A stretch of 64,000 bases of DNA, taken from NCBI GenBank assembly GCA_038363925.1, contig JAQQWL010000002.1, positions 4,712,001 through 4,776,000 on the forward strand, in the 5' to 3' direction. Under the pieces are notes generated by a model. The model had not been told where the DNA came from. It saw nothing but the letters and a program-made list of their open reading frames with translations, and did no database searches. How positions within the stretch are numbered: position 1 is the first letter of the stretch; every line of letters begins with the position of its first letter. The translations under genes were made by a program, and so were the position numbers. Shown piece after piece: positions 22,904 through 35,527 of this stretch. This DNA is from Apiospora phragmitis (taxonomy: Eukaryota > Ascomycota > Sordariomycetes > Amphisphaeriales > Apiosporaceae).

Positions 22904-24596
22904 TATTATGTATAATCGGTGAGTGGAGAGTCTTGGCTTGTGTTAGTCGTCCGCGGTTGATCGACAAGCCTTTGAATTCATGTCAGTCATGTTGACTTGG
23001 TCTATTATAGGTATGCAATCGCAAATAAGGTACGTACACTCGCGGCACTTGAAAGACAAATGCCGGCCGTATCACAGATGTAGAAGCAGGACAGCCGTTC
23101 CCCGTGAACCCGGGTAAAGTGGCTATTTAGACGAGCCACTTTCTGGGTATTCTAGCACGATGAAGCCTCAATCCCAGCCTCACTGCTCATGGCTCAATAT
23201 TAGATTGGAGGCTTTCAATATTGGAAGGCTAATCACTGGTCCAACAAGGACCCCGTATGGCGGGGTCCGGGTCTGGTCCTGGATCGATACATGTCGGAGG
23301 AGGTCCACGATGCTTTCTCCTTTTCCCCATCCGTAAAGACCTCTAACCTCCGCAATCCGGTCATCCGGGGTGGGGGGAGGGGCTGTTTGGTGACGACCAG
23401 TACGGTAGCTTCTGCAGGTGATTAATGGACTTCTTTTGCTCGGTTCACTAACAGTACATGGCGAAGAATGCTGGCTGCGAGGGCAGGCGTGTGCCAGAAT
23501 GAAACGTAGTTAGGTGCGATGCAGCTACGATATTGAGAGCTTTGTAAGCCAAAGGAAAGGCAGCTTTCACCAAATGGCGGGTGAAATACGAAGGGGGGAA
23601 ATCAGATGGACGAGAAAGAACGGAGACTGAGATAATATTCAAGAATCTCCAGGTTACATAAGAGAAGAGTGGTTGAGGTCCGTGAGATGAGGTAGCCAAG
23701 GCAATGGATGAAGGCATCTGGGATGTGATAGGTACAGGGGCCAGCCCCTCATGGTCGGGACACAACAACACTGCCTATATACCTACATGTGCATCTAGCT
23801 GGTGAAGATATTTCTTCGGGTCCCAGGGAAGTTGACCGACCATTATTTTCGTGCTGAATGATAAGTTAGCATGGTGCCTCACTGTGCAACCGGCATGGAT
23901 GCGAGTTTGAATCGTACAATAGAATTCAGCACAAGCTGACATAGGGTTTTACTTCATTCAGCCCGATAAACAGGTGGATACATAGCCATGAGCCCGCGGG
24001 GTGAATCTGGGGATCGGACGACCTCCCATATCGCCGACAAGCTGCCGAATGCTCGTCATATTTAACTAGAAACATACGATTATGATGTAAGGATATCAAT
24101 CGTCGCTCAATCAAGCTGTTCCATAGCTAGATACTGAATTGAACACGTTGGGAAAGAAGACATTGCTGTGAAGTGCGGGAAAAACCAGATGTATTGTACA
24201 ACCTCCATGGGGGAAGTATTGGGGTCTTTATCTGTCTATAGATGGTCTTATTGAGTCTAAACTCTATGCCTGATGACACTCATGCATCTATAGACTCCTC
24301 TCAGGACGTCGGCTGGAATCCTCGGAATGCTGTCCAAGAATCTTCGAGAGCCCCTCCAGACAAAATATGACTTGCAGGAGTCCGCAAAAATTGCAGTCCG
24401 GTGCCGCCCTGTCTAAATGCGACGAAAACACAAACGAGAAAAAGCAGCTGGCTGTGTGAATCTATGCTGCAATTGCCGAGCAGTCCCTTGGATCGCCCTT
24501 CCCGGCCCTTTTGCCGGAGCCCACCTTTTTCCTTGTCATTAAGTCCTCCTCCAGGATCGTGAATCGCCGTCTGCACCCGTCGTCGGATTTGGTCGC
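22904..24596. other. Intergenic region
   Basis: About 1.7 kb between the esterase promoter side and the 3' end of the phosphate carrier. Only short unsupported open frames are present. I see no RNA gene or repeat. Confidence 0.6.
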
Positions 24597-25796
24597 TTAT
24601 TTGGCGATCTCAACACCGCCAGTGGCACCCAGAGCCTTCTTCAGGTCACCGTAGATGGCAAACTGACCAGCAGTAAGAGTACCAACCATGACAAGACGGG
24701 CACCGATACCGGTGAAAGAGCCCTTAAGACCGAGCTCCTTGGCAATCTTGATCAGACGGCTGGTGGTGCTCTCACCGGGCAGGCCCTTGGTCTTGTTGAT
24801 CTTGGAAAGCATGGTGTCGGCGGGCTGAGAGATAAGGGCAGCGGCGAAACCGGCCATCAGACCGGAGCCCAGGTTGGCAACGGTCTGCATGCTGTCGGAC
24901 AGAGAGTTCTTGGGCCAGATGCTGAAGACGAACTCAGAGACCTTCTCGAAGACAACGAACTTGGACATGGTGTAAGGGATCCTGGGGGCATCACATTAGC
25001 CGTACGTTCTTCTTTGAAATCCCAAGACTGGCAGATACTCACTGCTTGAATAGGATGGGGCCGAAACCGGCGTAGAAAGCACCGGCACCCTCGTTCTTCA
25101 GCATCTTGGAGAAACCACCAATGAGGCCATTGGCGTAGGTGGGCTCGGAGACGAGACGGATACGGGTAGCCTCAAGAGGGCAGAGGGCGATATCAGCAAA
25201 GAACTCGGCGGCACCAGCGGAGGCGAGGTAGACGAGAGTGCGGTTGTTGGAAGCAGCCTCGTAGCCAATGGCGTTGATGGACTGCTGCTTGAAGAACTCG
25301 TAACCTCCGAACTTGAAGGCACCCTGGAGGAAGTAACCGGCGAAGGTGGGACCGGCACCGGTAAGCAGAGCACCGGCACCCTCCTTGGCGATGACCTGGC
25401 GGAAACCACCGATCATACCGCGGTTGTAGGTCTGGGGGTCGAGCTGGATACGGGTCTTGACGCTATCGAGGAGGAGTCCATGTCAGCCTTTTGTCATGAT
25501 TGATGTTGCGCACAATTGGATTTACGGCCAATTGCTTCCATGGTGGGCGAATTGCAGCGCCGCGACCGTGATAACTACTCGGCCATGGTCTGCGCCAATT
25601 ACAGAAAACGAGGTGAAACATACACATCAACGGGAGTAAGACCACCGTGGGTGACGGAACAGCAGACAGCGCCGGCCAGGGCGAATCTGGAGTAGAGCTG
25701 GAGACCGCTCAACTCGCCGGGAGCGTTGGCCTTGGCCTTCTCGACGACGGCATCGAGCTTGGTCGAGCCGGTGGAGGGGGGAGCGGACGAGGCCAT
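24597..25796 (-). CDS. MIR1: Mitochondrial phosphate carrier
   Basis: There are three exons (25796-25624, 25462-25043, 24981-24597), with introns GTATGT...ATAG and GTGAGT...CAG. The 325-residue product is a full-length mitochondrial carrier. The three signature motifs are present, one per repeat: [16 protein letters not shown] and [15 protein letters not shown] and I-Q-L-D-P are typical of the phosphate carrier rather than other SLC25 members. It imports phosphate with protons into the matrix for ATP synthesis and sits in the inner membrane. The start was chosen at M-A-S-S because it precedes the first transmembrane repeat by the usual short extension. The gene is intact and codon use is strongly biased, as expected for high expression. 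Confidence 0.96.
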
Positions 25797-27160
25797 TGTT
25801 TTTTGGTGCGGAGAGGAAAAAGAATAAAAATTAAGGGGACGGAGTGGAGAGACAGACTGGACGACTTCGAGAGAAGATCGTTCAAAGAATGCGCAAATGG
25901 GCAAGCAAGGTGAGGCTTTTAGAGATGATGATGGAAGAAATTGAAGACCAGACTGGCAACAGGTGTGTGGCCCTTTCAGATAAATTATCTGTCGGCTGGA
26001 GCAAGGCAAAGGTACCTCCGACACAATTTTTCCCTCGGGCTAATACGGAAAACTCTCCTACTAAGTTAACTGTCCAAGCGGTTGGCGGCTGGGGGTGCTC
26101 CACTTGCTGAGCCCATCCACCAACCAGCGGCCGTCAATTCCGGCCAACCGTGTCAAGATTCTGAAAGTCAATTCGTTCAACTCCATCGCTTCAGGACACG
26201 CTTGTTGCTTGTGATCAACTCTTAGGTAAGTTGCTGCCGCTGCAGAGTAATAGATCATGACAAAACTGTCATGCAAGCCATATAGCAGACATTTCCCCTT
26301 ATAGTATCTCGTAATAACATCAAGTCCAGCCGTAATGCCAACTAGCAAACTCAGCCAAAGCCTCACACTCAGTTTCTTCTCGGGCGTCGTCTTAACTCCG
26401 AGACAGCCCGACCATCTGGACGATCCACCAATTACCTCACTACGTAGCAGCTAACCTGCACTTAGCATAAGTCAGCGTCGAGGAATCCACCACGTTGCCG
26501 TAGTTGCATCAATCGTGATTGGCGAGGGGTGCGCGGGAAAGTGAAGCTTCAAGTAGCCGATAAGATTGAATTTGCAGGTTTCAGATAAGAGGTTCATGGT
26601 TTCCCATTACTGATAGTTCATTATGTATGCACTTCCTGCTATCCCATGCGTATCGCTGGTAGGTAGAATTGTCCCAGTTTGGTAGATAAAATGGCGGGTA
26701 GGTATTCATCGAGGGTCGGCTCGACGTCATATTGCTTTCTGACGGAATGACGGAAGCTACCGCACGGAGTACGGAACACTGATTTCACATGCCAAAACTC
26801 CGGGGCCATTCTTTCATGTCTCAATCGTGTATGCGTCTTTGTGACCTGGAAAAAGCAAATTTGTGATGATACGGCTACAGCTTCGCCTTTGGTTTCAACC
26901 TCGACACCTTTGATTGCTGACCACAAGCAGTGAAATGAGAGCATTTCGGTCTGCTTGGCGAACAGGTCCTGTTTGCTTTGTGGCCCTCACAGTCCCCTTC
27001 AATACAATTGCTTGATAAGGTAGTAACGAGGATTATTTCATTTCGCTTCAATATCTAACATAGGCATATTATCTACTCCCGTTGGACGTTCTGACATGAC
27101 TTATTAGTTGACGAGTACTGAAAAGCTTGATGGGCAGGCCATTTCGCCAGCCATGACAAC
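25797..27160. other. Intergenic region
   Basis: About 1.36 kb containing the carrier's 5' region and the 3' flank of the glycosyltransferase. No supported gene. Confidence 0.6.
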
Positions 27161-28746
27161 TTACAAGAATTTTTTCAAGGGCACTCCCCTCCGCGAATCC
27201 ATCTCGTCGTAGACCTTGGGCGAGTAGCTGACCTCACTGTATGTGTGGACTAACTCCCTCCAGTAGCAAGCCGTCGAGGCCTCGGTAAGGTAACGGCGGC
27301 GGAACGTTTCGACAGCATTTGAGGCCATCGTGTTGGCGACTTCGGTATTTCGAAGGAAGCTTGGCGTGCCCTTCTTCAAGTCCGGCCCGGCGTTATTGAT
27401 CAACATGACGTTCTGGAATTCCGGCAGCGATGTCCGAGACCCGCTCCTGGGCTTCGAGTACATCAGACCGTGGTAGAGGTGGATCCACTTGGGATTCTGC
27501 ATCACGTTGACGGATGCGCAGAGCAGTGAGTCGAGCCTGTTGAATGTGGACTGCGAACCAGGGTGGACAAGAATCTTGTGGCGGCAGACATCGGGAGCGA
27601 ACATGTCGGGTCGAGAATTATTGGTCAAAAGAAATGAACCCCAATCATCTGTGGCGCTGGCATCCTTCGTCTCGCCTTGCCTTCCTTTATTCCCTGATGA
27701 GCCCTGCGATTCCTGGCTATCGATCTCGACAGCCATCTGCCCCAGCGGCTTGAAAGTGACTTTCGCCTGGCTTTCGTCCCGCTTGGTTTCTTGCGCCGAG
27801 GAGGTCGTGTTGGAAGTCTCCAATGATCCAATGAACGGTGTCAGCCAGACTTTATCGTCATGTTCCCTTCTATCCAAGACCCACGCCGGTTTGGTAACAT
27901 CTGCTACTTGGCCACGAACGTCGAGTACGAACTCAATGTTCGGAATAGAATTCCGGGGGGCGGCACTGATGGCTTCCTGTATGGACTGAAGTGTGGCAAC
28001 CGCAGCTACCTGAGACTCCTCCGCTAACAAATTTGATTGTCTGATATGTAGCTTCAGGTTGGTTGAACATGTGAGCAGTCCTCTATCTCAAAGCTAGGCC
28101 GGTAGCTGAAGCCAGGAGCAGATGGTTGACTTACCTGTCTATTGAAAATGGCGACTCTTACACGACCGTCCTTGATATCTATGGCTTCAAGATCGTCCAG
28201 GTTGATGTGGTATCTCTCATACTCCTGTTTTGCGCGGAGCAGCTCGTCGAACAGCCCGGGAAACGCCTTCCTACACTGGTGCCGGGAGAGAGTGTGATCA
28301 TGTGCATCTCTGGAGTACCTCCATCGCCAGGTCAGCCCGGTCCGGTCGAGGAACCGTGACACTTGGATCCAGAAGCGTCTCCACAAGGCATGGAAGAGAC
28401 GCCTTCCGAGCGTATTCGGGGCCGCGCCGTCGGGTGTTATGACTTGCTTCAGGCTCGGAGAGAAGACCGGTTTGACTGCATCATCCCCATCACTACTCAT
28501 ACGGTGAGAAATGGCTGGAAAACGGCGTGGGTATAGTGCGTGGAAACAGTCCGCATGTTCGCGCCCGGCGCAAGGTTCCAACAAGCCCCATGGGACGGAG
28601 GGGAAGGGAGTCACGTCCCAGCTCAGGGAGAGCAACAAGGCACAGACGACGAGTGCGAAGAAGATATAAACTAGAGAGGCGCGTCTGCGGGGGATGCGAA
28701 GACTACAAAAGCGTCTGAATCGAGGGAGTCCAGCAATCAATACCAT
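27161..28746 (-). CDS. GT90-family glycosyltransferase (CAP10/xylosyltransferase-like), type II membrane protein
   Basis: There are two exons (28746-28135 and 28051-27161), with intron GTAAGT...GAAG, giving 500 residues. The ATG at 28746 gives a short basic N-terminus followed by one hydrophobic segment (about residues 30-50, Y-I-F-F-A-L-V-V), a signal anchor for the Golgi. The C-terminal half carries GT90 features: F-V-L-D-V-R-G, an H-P-G-S-Q-S block with a following R-L, and the terminal R-R-R-Y-L-T...C-Y-W-R-E-L motif. Relatives in Cryptococcus transfer xylose to glycans. The intron placement restores a continuous A-I-F-N-R-Q-L-H-I-R-Q junction. The gene is intact. Donor and acceptor sugars cannot be told from sequence. 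Confidence 0.85.
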
Positions 28747-30556
28747 TTGGTCGTTGTGCGCATCTCTGTTCCGTGTCACCGGATACAGGACATTGCTGGA
28801 ACGGGGGGTCTTCAGCCAGACTATTCAGACCCGGGCTCTTGCGCGGAAAGGGCTCAAGGACTGTTAAATGTCTGCCTGATCATCCTTCTGCGGCACGGCG
28901 CCCTTTGCATTACGCTGCTGGTGGGTGCCACCACGGAGGAATTAGATTGCAGATGCACAGCTCCATGCGTCATTTTGGGGGGTCTATCCATTTCCGGACC
29001 TTGCTGACCTACAAAGCCTCCAAGTAGGATTATTTAAATCAGCAATGCTGTTGGTGCTGACATTGCCGAGACTCGGAGTGGTGATTAATGGCAGGCAGGC
29101 GACATACCTGGTACTATTTGTGTATACTGTGGGGCGGCGCCCCCCAAGATTGTAGCATCCGGTAAGCGCTAATGCTGTCAGAAATGGCGGAGGGCGATGT
29201 TCCTTCAGCATGTCCACCTTTCCTTTGTAGCTGCAATAGGTCTCATAACGGCGGGTGTAGTCATGGCATTATTCCCCATGGAATTCACATGCGTCTGGTT
29301 CAGTAGTCATGCAGTGGTAGTGCATTTGGGAGACAATAGGCAAGAGCGTCGTCCGAGCATTTACAGGCAACCTATCTCCCAGTCCATGACAACTACGTGT
29401 AGGTATGTATGGTATTGAAACAGCTCAGCCTTGGGCAGCCTGCTTCCGATCGGCACCTGCAGGTTGCGAATAGCTGGGTGTGGCTTTTGATCTTCGGTAC
29501 AGAACGATCTTTTGTACTACTCCACGGAACATACGGCACAGATGCATGCTGCCAAACATTCGTCTGGTCAGCAAACAATATATCTGTAATGGGCCAGAGA
29601 AAGAAGCAAGTTTGAAGCAAACTGGTGTGTTCCGCAAAAAAAGCAATGCCCATCCATAGTCGGGCTCATCGACATCGTGTGCTTATGGCTGCTGTAGCAA
29701 TCGGAGAGAATGCATACCACCCACCGTGGACGGTTGATGGATGGAATGGTATGCTGCAAATATGGCAACCATAACTGACAATTGGGGGCCGTCGCGGGTT
29801 GCAATAGGATCTGTGTTTTGCATTCTGGAGCCTGCTGTAATCCAGCCAGCCAATATGGTGGTGGCGCATATGTACTTATGTAGGTAGACTCATGAATCGG
29901 GTTCCTTACATAAAGACTGGCATCTGCGACCTGGAGAAGTAGCCATGCATATCTAAAGGAATGCTGACTTTGGTCGGTCGCTTGTGCTCGACTTCAACTT
30001 GCTACACGCAGGACAATTCCCCTGAGAGACTGGCCTCAGGTCCTCCGGCTGGTGTCAATTGTGTAACCTTACTCTTTGGGCACTTCCATACTAAAACATC
30101 GCTCTTGCGATGCCAACGTATTTCCTAGTCTGGCTAACTTGTTATACAAAACTCGATATACTCAAATGCTCTGACTTATGAATATGGTGGAGATATCTAC
30201 CTAAGTACTACTGTTCATTATCGAATTATTTATCTGTTCTGATCTGAATGAGGTGGATGAATCGAGATGTTTGCTTGTCGTATCTGCAACAGCGTTGGGT
30301 GCCCCACTGATGTTGCAGGCACCCCACCGAGCAGTGATGTCAAAGATCTACACAAGCTCTCCTTGCCTGAGTGACGTAAAGCACCAGCACGTAGTGATTT
30401 CGACACAATAAGAAGCAGTTGTCATACAGCGTAGATAGCTTCGACAATTCTCTCATCAATCCCAATCTACTCTGCACTCTTCTCATAATCAAATTACAAG
30501 CTTCAAGCACCTAATTACGACCAAGTCTACACTCTACAGAACCAAAATCAGACACA
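28747..30556. other. Intergenic region, divergent promoters
   Basis: 1.8 kb between two divergent genes. Small open frames exist on both strands but none is supported. Regulatory sequence for both genes must lie here, but I could not identify specific sites. Confidence 0.6.
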
Positions 30557-30915
30557 ATGGCTCCCTCCAAGACACCAGGCTCCAACAACGCCGCTAGCGA
30601 CACTTTCCTGAAGCAGCAGGCCGAAGGTATGTCAAAACAAATAATACCGAGAAACCGATATCTTATATTGCAATCTTGGAGACATGTATACTAACCGGAT
30701 ATTCTGTTAATGAATGTATAGCCAAGGGCCTCGGAGCCGACAACGCACCCGCACACAAGGAGGCACCGGCGCCTGGCGAGGCCCCCGTCGCATCCGACTC
30801 AGGCATCGTCAAGAGCGGCACCAACGCGACCAACGTCCCCGGTGAGAAGGGCCTTAAGGACGTGCCCGTCAGCGAAGAGCGCAACAGCGAGATGAACGGC
30901 AACACCATGACATGA
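30557..30915 (+). CDS. Small hydrophilic disordered protein
   Basis: Two exons: 30557-30626 and 30722-30915, with intron 30627-30721 (GTATGT...ATAG). The join is in frame and gives about 87 residues, starting M-A-P-S-K-T-P-G and ending N-G-N-T-M-T. It is rich in Ala, Pro, Gly, Lys and Glu and has no cysteine, no hydrophobic segment and no signal peptide. The CA-rich leader and the clean AUG context (ACACAATGG) support a real gene. I do not recognise the family. The composition is like stress- or conidiation-associated hydrophilic proteins, but that is only an impression. Confidence 0.75.
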
Positions 30916-31569
30916 AGTATGCGAGGGACGGACTGTTGCTGAACAGGAGGAAGATCACGTTTAATGAATGAATGATATGGTCAACTGCTATTAGCGGGCA
31001 GTTGTGATGTGGGCAAAGCTATGCTGTGTGGTTCATGCTTGTCTGAAACGGCGGCGCCTGTGGCCAACTAGCCAGCCAGCACATCACTAATAAACATGGC
31101 AATAATAATGAACGCATGCAAACATAACAACGGTTCCTCCCCAAGTACTGAATTAAGTTGTGACTATGATGAGTATCCAGAGACATGGGACATGGGACAT
31201 GGTTCATCGTCAACGTGGTTTAGTAAATAAATGAAAGTAGAAGGGGTGTGTGCGTGCCTTCATGCATTGATCTCATCCTCCGGGTTGTCTGGAGGATTAA
31301 GATAGGCTGTGGCGGCCCAACCCAGCAAGCTACTTCCAGGGTGGCTCGTGTCCGCCGGTGTTAATCACTAAACACACCCCGCAAACTCCGTTTATTCATA
31401 TACCACTGTACTTGCCTGCCTACCTGTACCTTAATCCAACGTTCCATGCCGATCTCTTCATTTTCGCAAAAGTAGTTATTTCTGTTTTGGTCTCTTGAAG
31501 AATAAAGAAAAGCATAGTATCAATCACTCGCCTGGCAGAACAACCAAACTCCACGAGAACGAAGAAAGA
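30916..31569. other. Intergenic region
   Basis: About 650 bp of 3' and 5' flanks. Nothing recognisable. Confidence 0.6.
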
Positions 31570-32519
31570 ATGAGGCTCATCATAGCAGGCGCGACGGGCT
31601 TCGTGGGCAGCGAGGTCCTGCGCCAGGCGCTGAAAATGCCCGAAATCACGTCCATCGTCGCCGTCGCGCGGAAACCGGTGCAGCTCGAGGGGCCCGAGGC
31701 AACATCCAGCAAGCTCAAGAGCGTCATCGTCCAAGACTACGACCAGTACCCGGACGACGTCAAGAAGGAATTTGCCGGCGCCGGTGCCTGCATCTGGTGA
31801 GTTGTCTCCACTCTGCGCCGTCCAGCCCCAAACCCCAACTTCTTCGGGCCTGTCGTCATTGTCACCGGCGACCACCACACGACAAACAACGTGTTAAGGT
31901 TGTCCCTTTTTAAAACAAGGCCATTAAAACTCCGGGATAGCAGTTGCTAAGTCCCTGATGTGTGGTTTGCAGGACTGTTGCCATCACGCCGAGCAAGTCC
32001 AAGTCGATGGAGTTCGCCGAGGTGAAGCGCATCTGCCAAGACTTTACTATGGCCGGCATGCAGGCCATTCACGAGGCCGGGCCCACGAAGCCCTTCCGCT
32101 TCATGTACATGAGCGGGACGGCCGCGCCCCGGGACCCGAACCAGAAGCCCGGGTGGTTCATGCCCGAGTACACCCAGATGCGGGTACGTGTGATTGTCTC
32201 TCCTTTCCTCACTCTCTTTTCCTAGTTCCAATAAACTGACGAACGCTGTGTGTATCGTACGCATCAGGGACAAGGAGAGGTCAAGGTCCTCGACTTCGCC
32301 AAGGCGCACCCGGGGGAGATCGAGGCCTGCGTCGCCAAGCCCGGTCTTATCACGAGCGGGAGCTGGAAGGATACGCTGCTGGCGACGGGGCTGAAGGTGA
32401 CGGGCCTGGCGGGTAGCATCAAGAACTCGCAGGTGGCGGCGGCGATGCTGCGGCAGGTGGTGCACGGGTTCGAGAAGGAGCCTCTGCAGAATGACGACCT
32501 GGTGAGGCTGGGCTCGTGA
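31570..32519 (+). CDS. NAD(P)-binding Rossmann-fold protein (epimerase/NmrA-like, HTATIP2/FMP52-like)
   Basis: Three exons: 31570-31796, 31973-32183 and 32268-32519. Both introns have good donors (GTGAGT, GTACGT) and CAG acceptors, giving 229 residues. The N-terminus M-R-L-I-I-A-G-A-T-G-F-V-G is a Rossmann dinucleotide-binding motif. A second strand ends V-A-R-K, which suits NADP binding. F-M-Y-M-S-G-T-A-A lies where the catalytic strand of extended SDRs would be, but no Y-x3-K pair is visible, so it is an atypical SDR of the HTATIP2/FMP52 or NmrA kind. These act as oxidoreductases or redox sensors; the substrate is unknown. The gene is intact. Confidence 0.82.
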
Positions 32520-33206
32520 TTGATCGTTCAGGTGGAGGAGGGGCTTGCTTGTATGCCTTATGGGGAGGGAGTTCACCGGAAGATCGGGGCTTGTTGTTCA
32601 TAGCGTAGTCATTTATTAGGTACCCAACAATTGATTTCATATTCAATCCACGTCAGGTGAGAGTCATTGTATGTCTTAGTTACTATTATCCCAAGGAAGT
32701 TCTTTTTAACCACTTTAAGGCCTGTTGTAGAGGTTGAGAAGCGGGCAAAGATTTTTCTAGTTTTCTATTATTCATATATAGAGCTGGTGCTCACCTAATT
32801 GTCCAGCTTACCACTTATAGTGAACCCCTTGTAAAGTGACTGTGAGCACCATATTAGTTAAATACCTAAGGGTATATACATAAGCTAACTGTATTTAATG
32901 GTCTATGTGTTCCCACACCATACGTATATCTAGAACATTTTTCTCTCGCCGAGCTTTTTAAGATTTCCGCTTCCCTCAAGTTCACACACCCACAACCACT
33001 TTGCTTCACACTTAAGCTGGTTTCCCATGCACACTCCATCTCGATAAATATCAAAATGAACTCCGACTTTCTTCTATCACCTGCAGCATAATCACTTAAG
33101 CCAGGGATAAGTCTTCTGGGCCTGCTAATAAGTCTAATAATCACGATTCATCTTTTGCCTGAACAACAATCCACTGACCATAAGGCTTGGCAGCTGGACA
33201 AACAAC
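32520..33206. other. Intergenic region
   Basis: About 690 bp. No supported gene. Confidence 0.6.
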
Positions 33207-34325
33207 ATGGCGGACAATAAGAAGCTACTGAGCCAGATGCGCATCAAGACACAGTTGAAGTACATGGCAATGAAGGCTTCTAATGAGATCGTCAAGGAAG
33301 CGTATAAGAACATCAAGGAGACATCGCCGAAAGACTTGACGATTCAAGCAGTGACGAGCGCCTTCAAGAAGGCTCGTAAGGACAATGCGAAGAATATACT
33401 GCAGAAGGAGTCGCTCGTGTCTGTCCACCCCAATCCACAGTTTGGCAGTATCCTCTTCAAGATCCCCCAGGAGATCCGCAACGAAGTCTACGGCTATGTC
33501 TTTGACTCCACCCGACTCTGGTTTGGAGAATCTGGTACAGGTTTGCCCCCGAAGAAAAGCAAGCGTCACTCCCTGGCTTTGCTCACATGCTGCAGTCGCG
33601 TGCGCACGGAGATCGGCCTCACCTGGCTCAAACGTGTGCTGCTATGCTTTGAGTCTCCCGAGCTCATGCCGCAGAAGCTGCTGACCATCCCCGCGCCAAT
33701 CAGCAGTGTTGGCCACGTTCGGGTCCACCGTCTTACCGGCATGATGATGGCTAAGGCCGTCTTGATCCACGAGTTCCTCAGAGTCCTGGAGGGCCTTTGC
33801 CTGGAGGAACTCACCATCGTTGCGGGGACCGACAACAGCCGTTCGGATTACCGTGCCGTGGAGCTCTTGCTCAAGAAGAGTAACGGTTGGAGACGGCTGA
33901 CTGTCCACTTCCAGCCCGCATATCCTCTTTTCGACGGCTATGACACTGCGCAGATACACAACGGCCGCCATCGTCAACCACTACCTGAGACATTCGAGCG
34001 CTTGCTGCAGCAACGCGATGGGGTCGACTCTCACCCGATAGTGCACCTGCTCCAGGGGAGCACGGGACAAGTTGTCAATCTTCCCGTCCACGGCTTCAGG
34101 CAGCGCCACTTCCAAGCCCTCTACAAACAAGAGAACGGAGTGCCCAACTCCGACAGGGGATTACAGTATTCGTTGCTTGCCCAAAGAGGCCAGGGAGCCA
34201 ATGTCGCCGTGCCGCCTCTAGTATTGCCCCCCAGCCATCGGCTGTATAGGCAGACGAAAGAGCAAATCCTTATGGAGAATCGGGATACATACGACGACCC
34301 TCATGAGTTCGACTTCGGTAACTGA
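33207..34325 (+). CDS. Hypothetical fungal protein (372 aa)
   Basis: A single-exon open frame with ATG at 33207. The N-terminal 70 residues are lysine-rich and helical. From about residue 80 the F-K-I-P-Q-E-I-R-N-E-V-Y motif appears. This L/I-P-x-E-I-R-N-x-I/V-Y pattern begins many fungal F-box-like or DUF proteins of unknown role and is followed by a region of short hydrophobic segments (T-C-C-S-R-V-R-T-E-I). The tail is hydrophilic and acidic. No catalytic motif is seen. Such genes belong to expanded, fast-evolving families in filamentous ascomycetes. I do not assign a function. Confidence 0.7.
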   Translation: MADNKKLLSQMRIKTQLKYMAMKASNEIVKEAYKNIKETSPKDLTIQAVTSAFKKARKDNAKNILQKESLVSVHPNPQFGSILFKIPQEIRNEVYGYVFDSTRLWFGESGTGLPPKKSKRHSLALLTCCSRVRTEIGLTWLKRVLLCFESPELMPQKLLTIPAPISSVGHVRVHRLTGMMMAKAVLIHEFLRVLEGLCLEELTIVAGTDNSRSDYRAVELLLKKSNGWRRLTVHFQPAYPLFDGYDTAQIHNGRHRQPLPETFERLLQQRDGVDSHPIVHLLQGSTGQVVNLPVHGFRQRHFQALYKQENGVPNSDRGLQYSLLAQRGQGANVAVPPLVLPPSHRLYRQTKEQILMENRDTYDDPHEFDFGN

Positions 34326-35527
34326 ACCGCCCTATTAAACTTGGGATTGAGAGCCCGAGTAACTGCCCTGAATAAGCCCTGGGGTCGCAAGTTACGGATT
34401 CAATTCTATTCAGCTGGAAGCATGTGTGTGTACGATAATATCGGTTGGAGTCCACATCACTTTTAAACGGCTCCGAGTTGAGTTCTGAAAAACTGGTTTC
34501 TGGAATGGTTTTCTCTCGAGGTTTCCTTTGGTTTCTCCCTCTGTTTCTGATTTTACTATTTCAGTAGGAGAAACGCACGTGTACCATAATAACTTTGATC
34601 AAGATGATTTGCCATAGCGATGCAAAACCTGAAAGCGCTTCATGTGACTATTCTGGTCATAGATGCATTGATAATCAACGGTCTTTTATATCGAAAACAA
34701 AGCCCCTATCCCCTTCCAAACTTGGGGTTAGCTTGTTATTCTACAGCGGCGGTGTGTAGTACTTTTCCCGTCTCGGACATGGTTTCTTAGCAACCGCGTG
34801 TATCTCTTGCTTGTTCTCACACAGTAGACTATCTTACATGTGTCCGTGCTGGTTGATTGGATCATCTTGTATTTAAGCCGTTCCTACTTGCGGCGGATTA
34901 GGGTGTCCTCGACGATCTGATCAAAGCGCTTCCTGCCACGTGAAACCATGGTGTTGCCATTTGCGCCGAGTATGGCAGAGAATTATAACCAGAGTCCGAT
35001 ATTCTCACATATCATGCTATTCAGCTACTCTTCAGGTAGTCCTTCCTGAGTTGTTGGCCTCCGTATCCAATCTATCAAGCTCTCGCTAGTCCAGCAACGT
35101 CCTCGCTATTCTTAACATCCAGTATCGTCCAAACATCGCAGCATCATCGATCTAATACTGTGGGAATAGTGTAAGTCGATTCCCAGCTTCTACTATGTTT
35201 GTTTAAAGCACAGGGTCCTCTGACTGGAGTTGCATTCCTGCCTCCTTAGGAGCAACCTTTTACCGATATTGCCTAGTTTACAAGGTATACCTCTTTAGCA
35301 AAGGAATAGTTCTAGTTTTTTGAAACGAGACCATTAATAACGAAATCAGAAGACCTCAGAGGCTAAGAATGCAAGGGGTTGAGGATCTACATCCCGTTAC
35401 GTAAGCGCACCTCTGACAAGCTGCAGCTAGTCGGCCGGACGAGCTGCTAAGCTGCTGCGCCTCCTCCGCCATTTCCCCCATCCAACACAGACACTCGTTA
35501 CCCCAGGGTTCAATCTACCCTGAAATT
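34326..35527. other. Intergenic region
   Basis: About 1.2 kb upstream of the HET gene. Nothing recognisable. Confidence 0.6.

Noticed and set aside
23448..23771. A 107-codon minus-strand frame
   Set aside because: No motif, no splice context and no similarity I recognise. Treated as chance.
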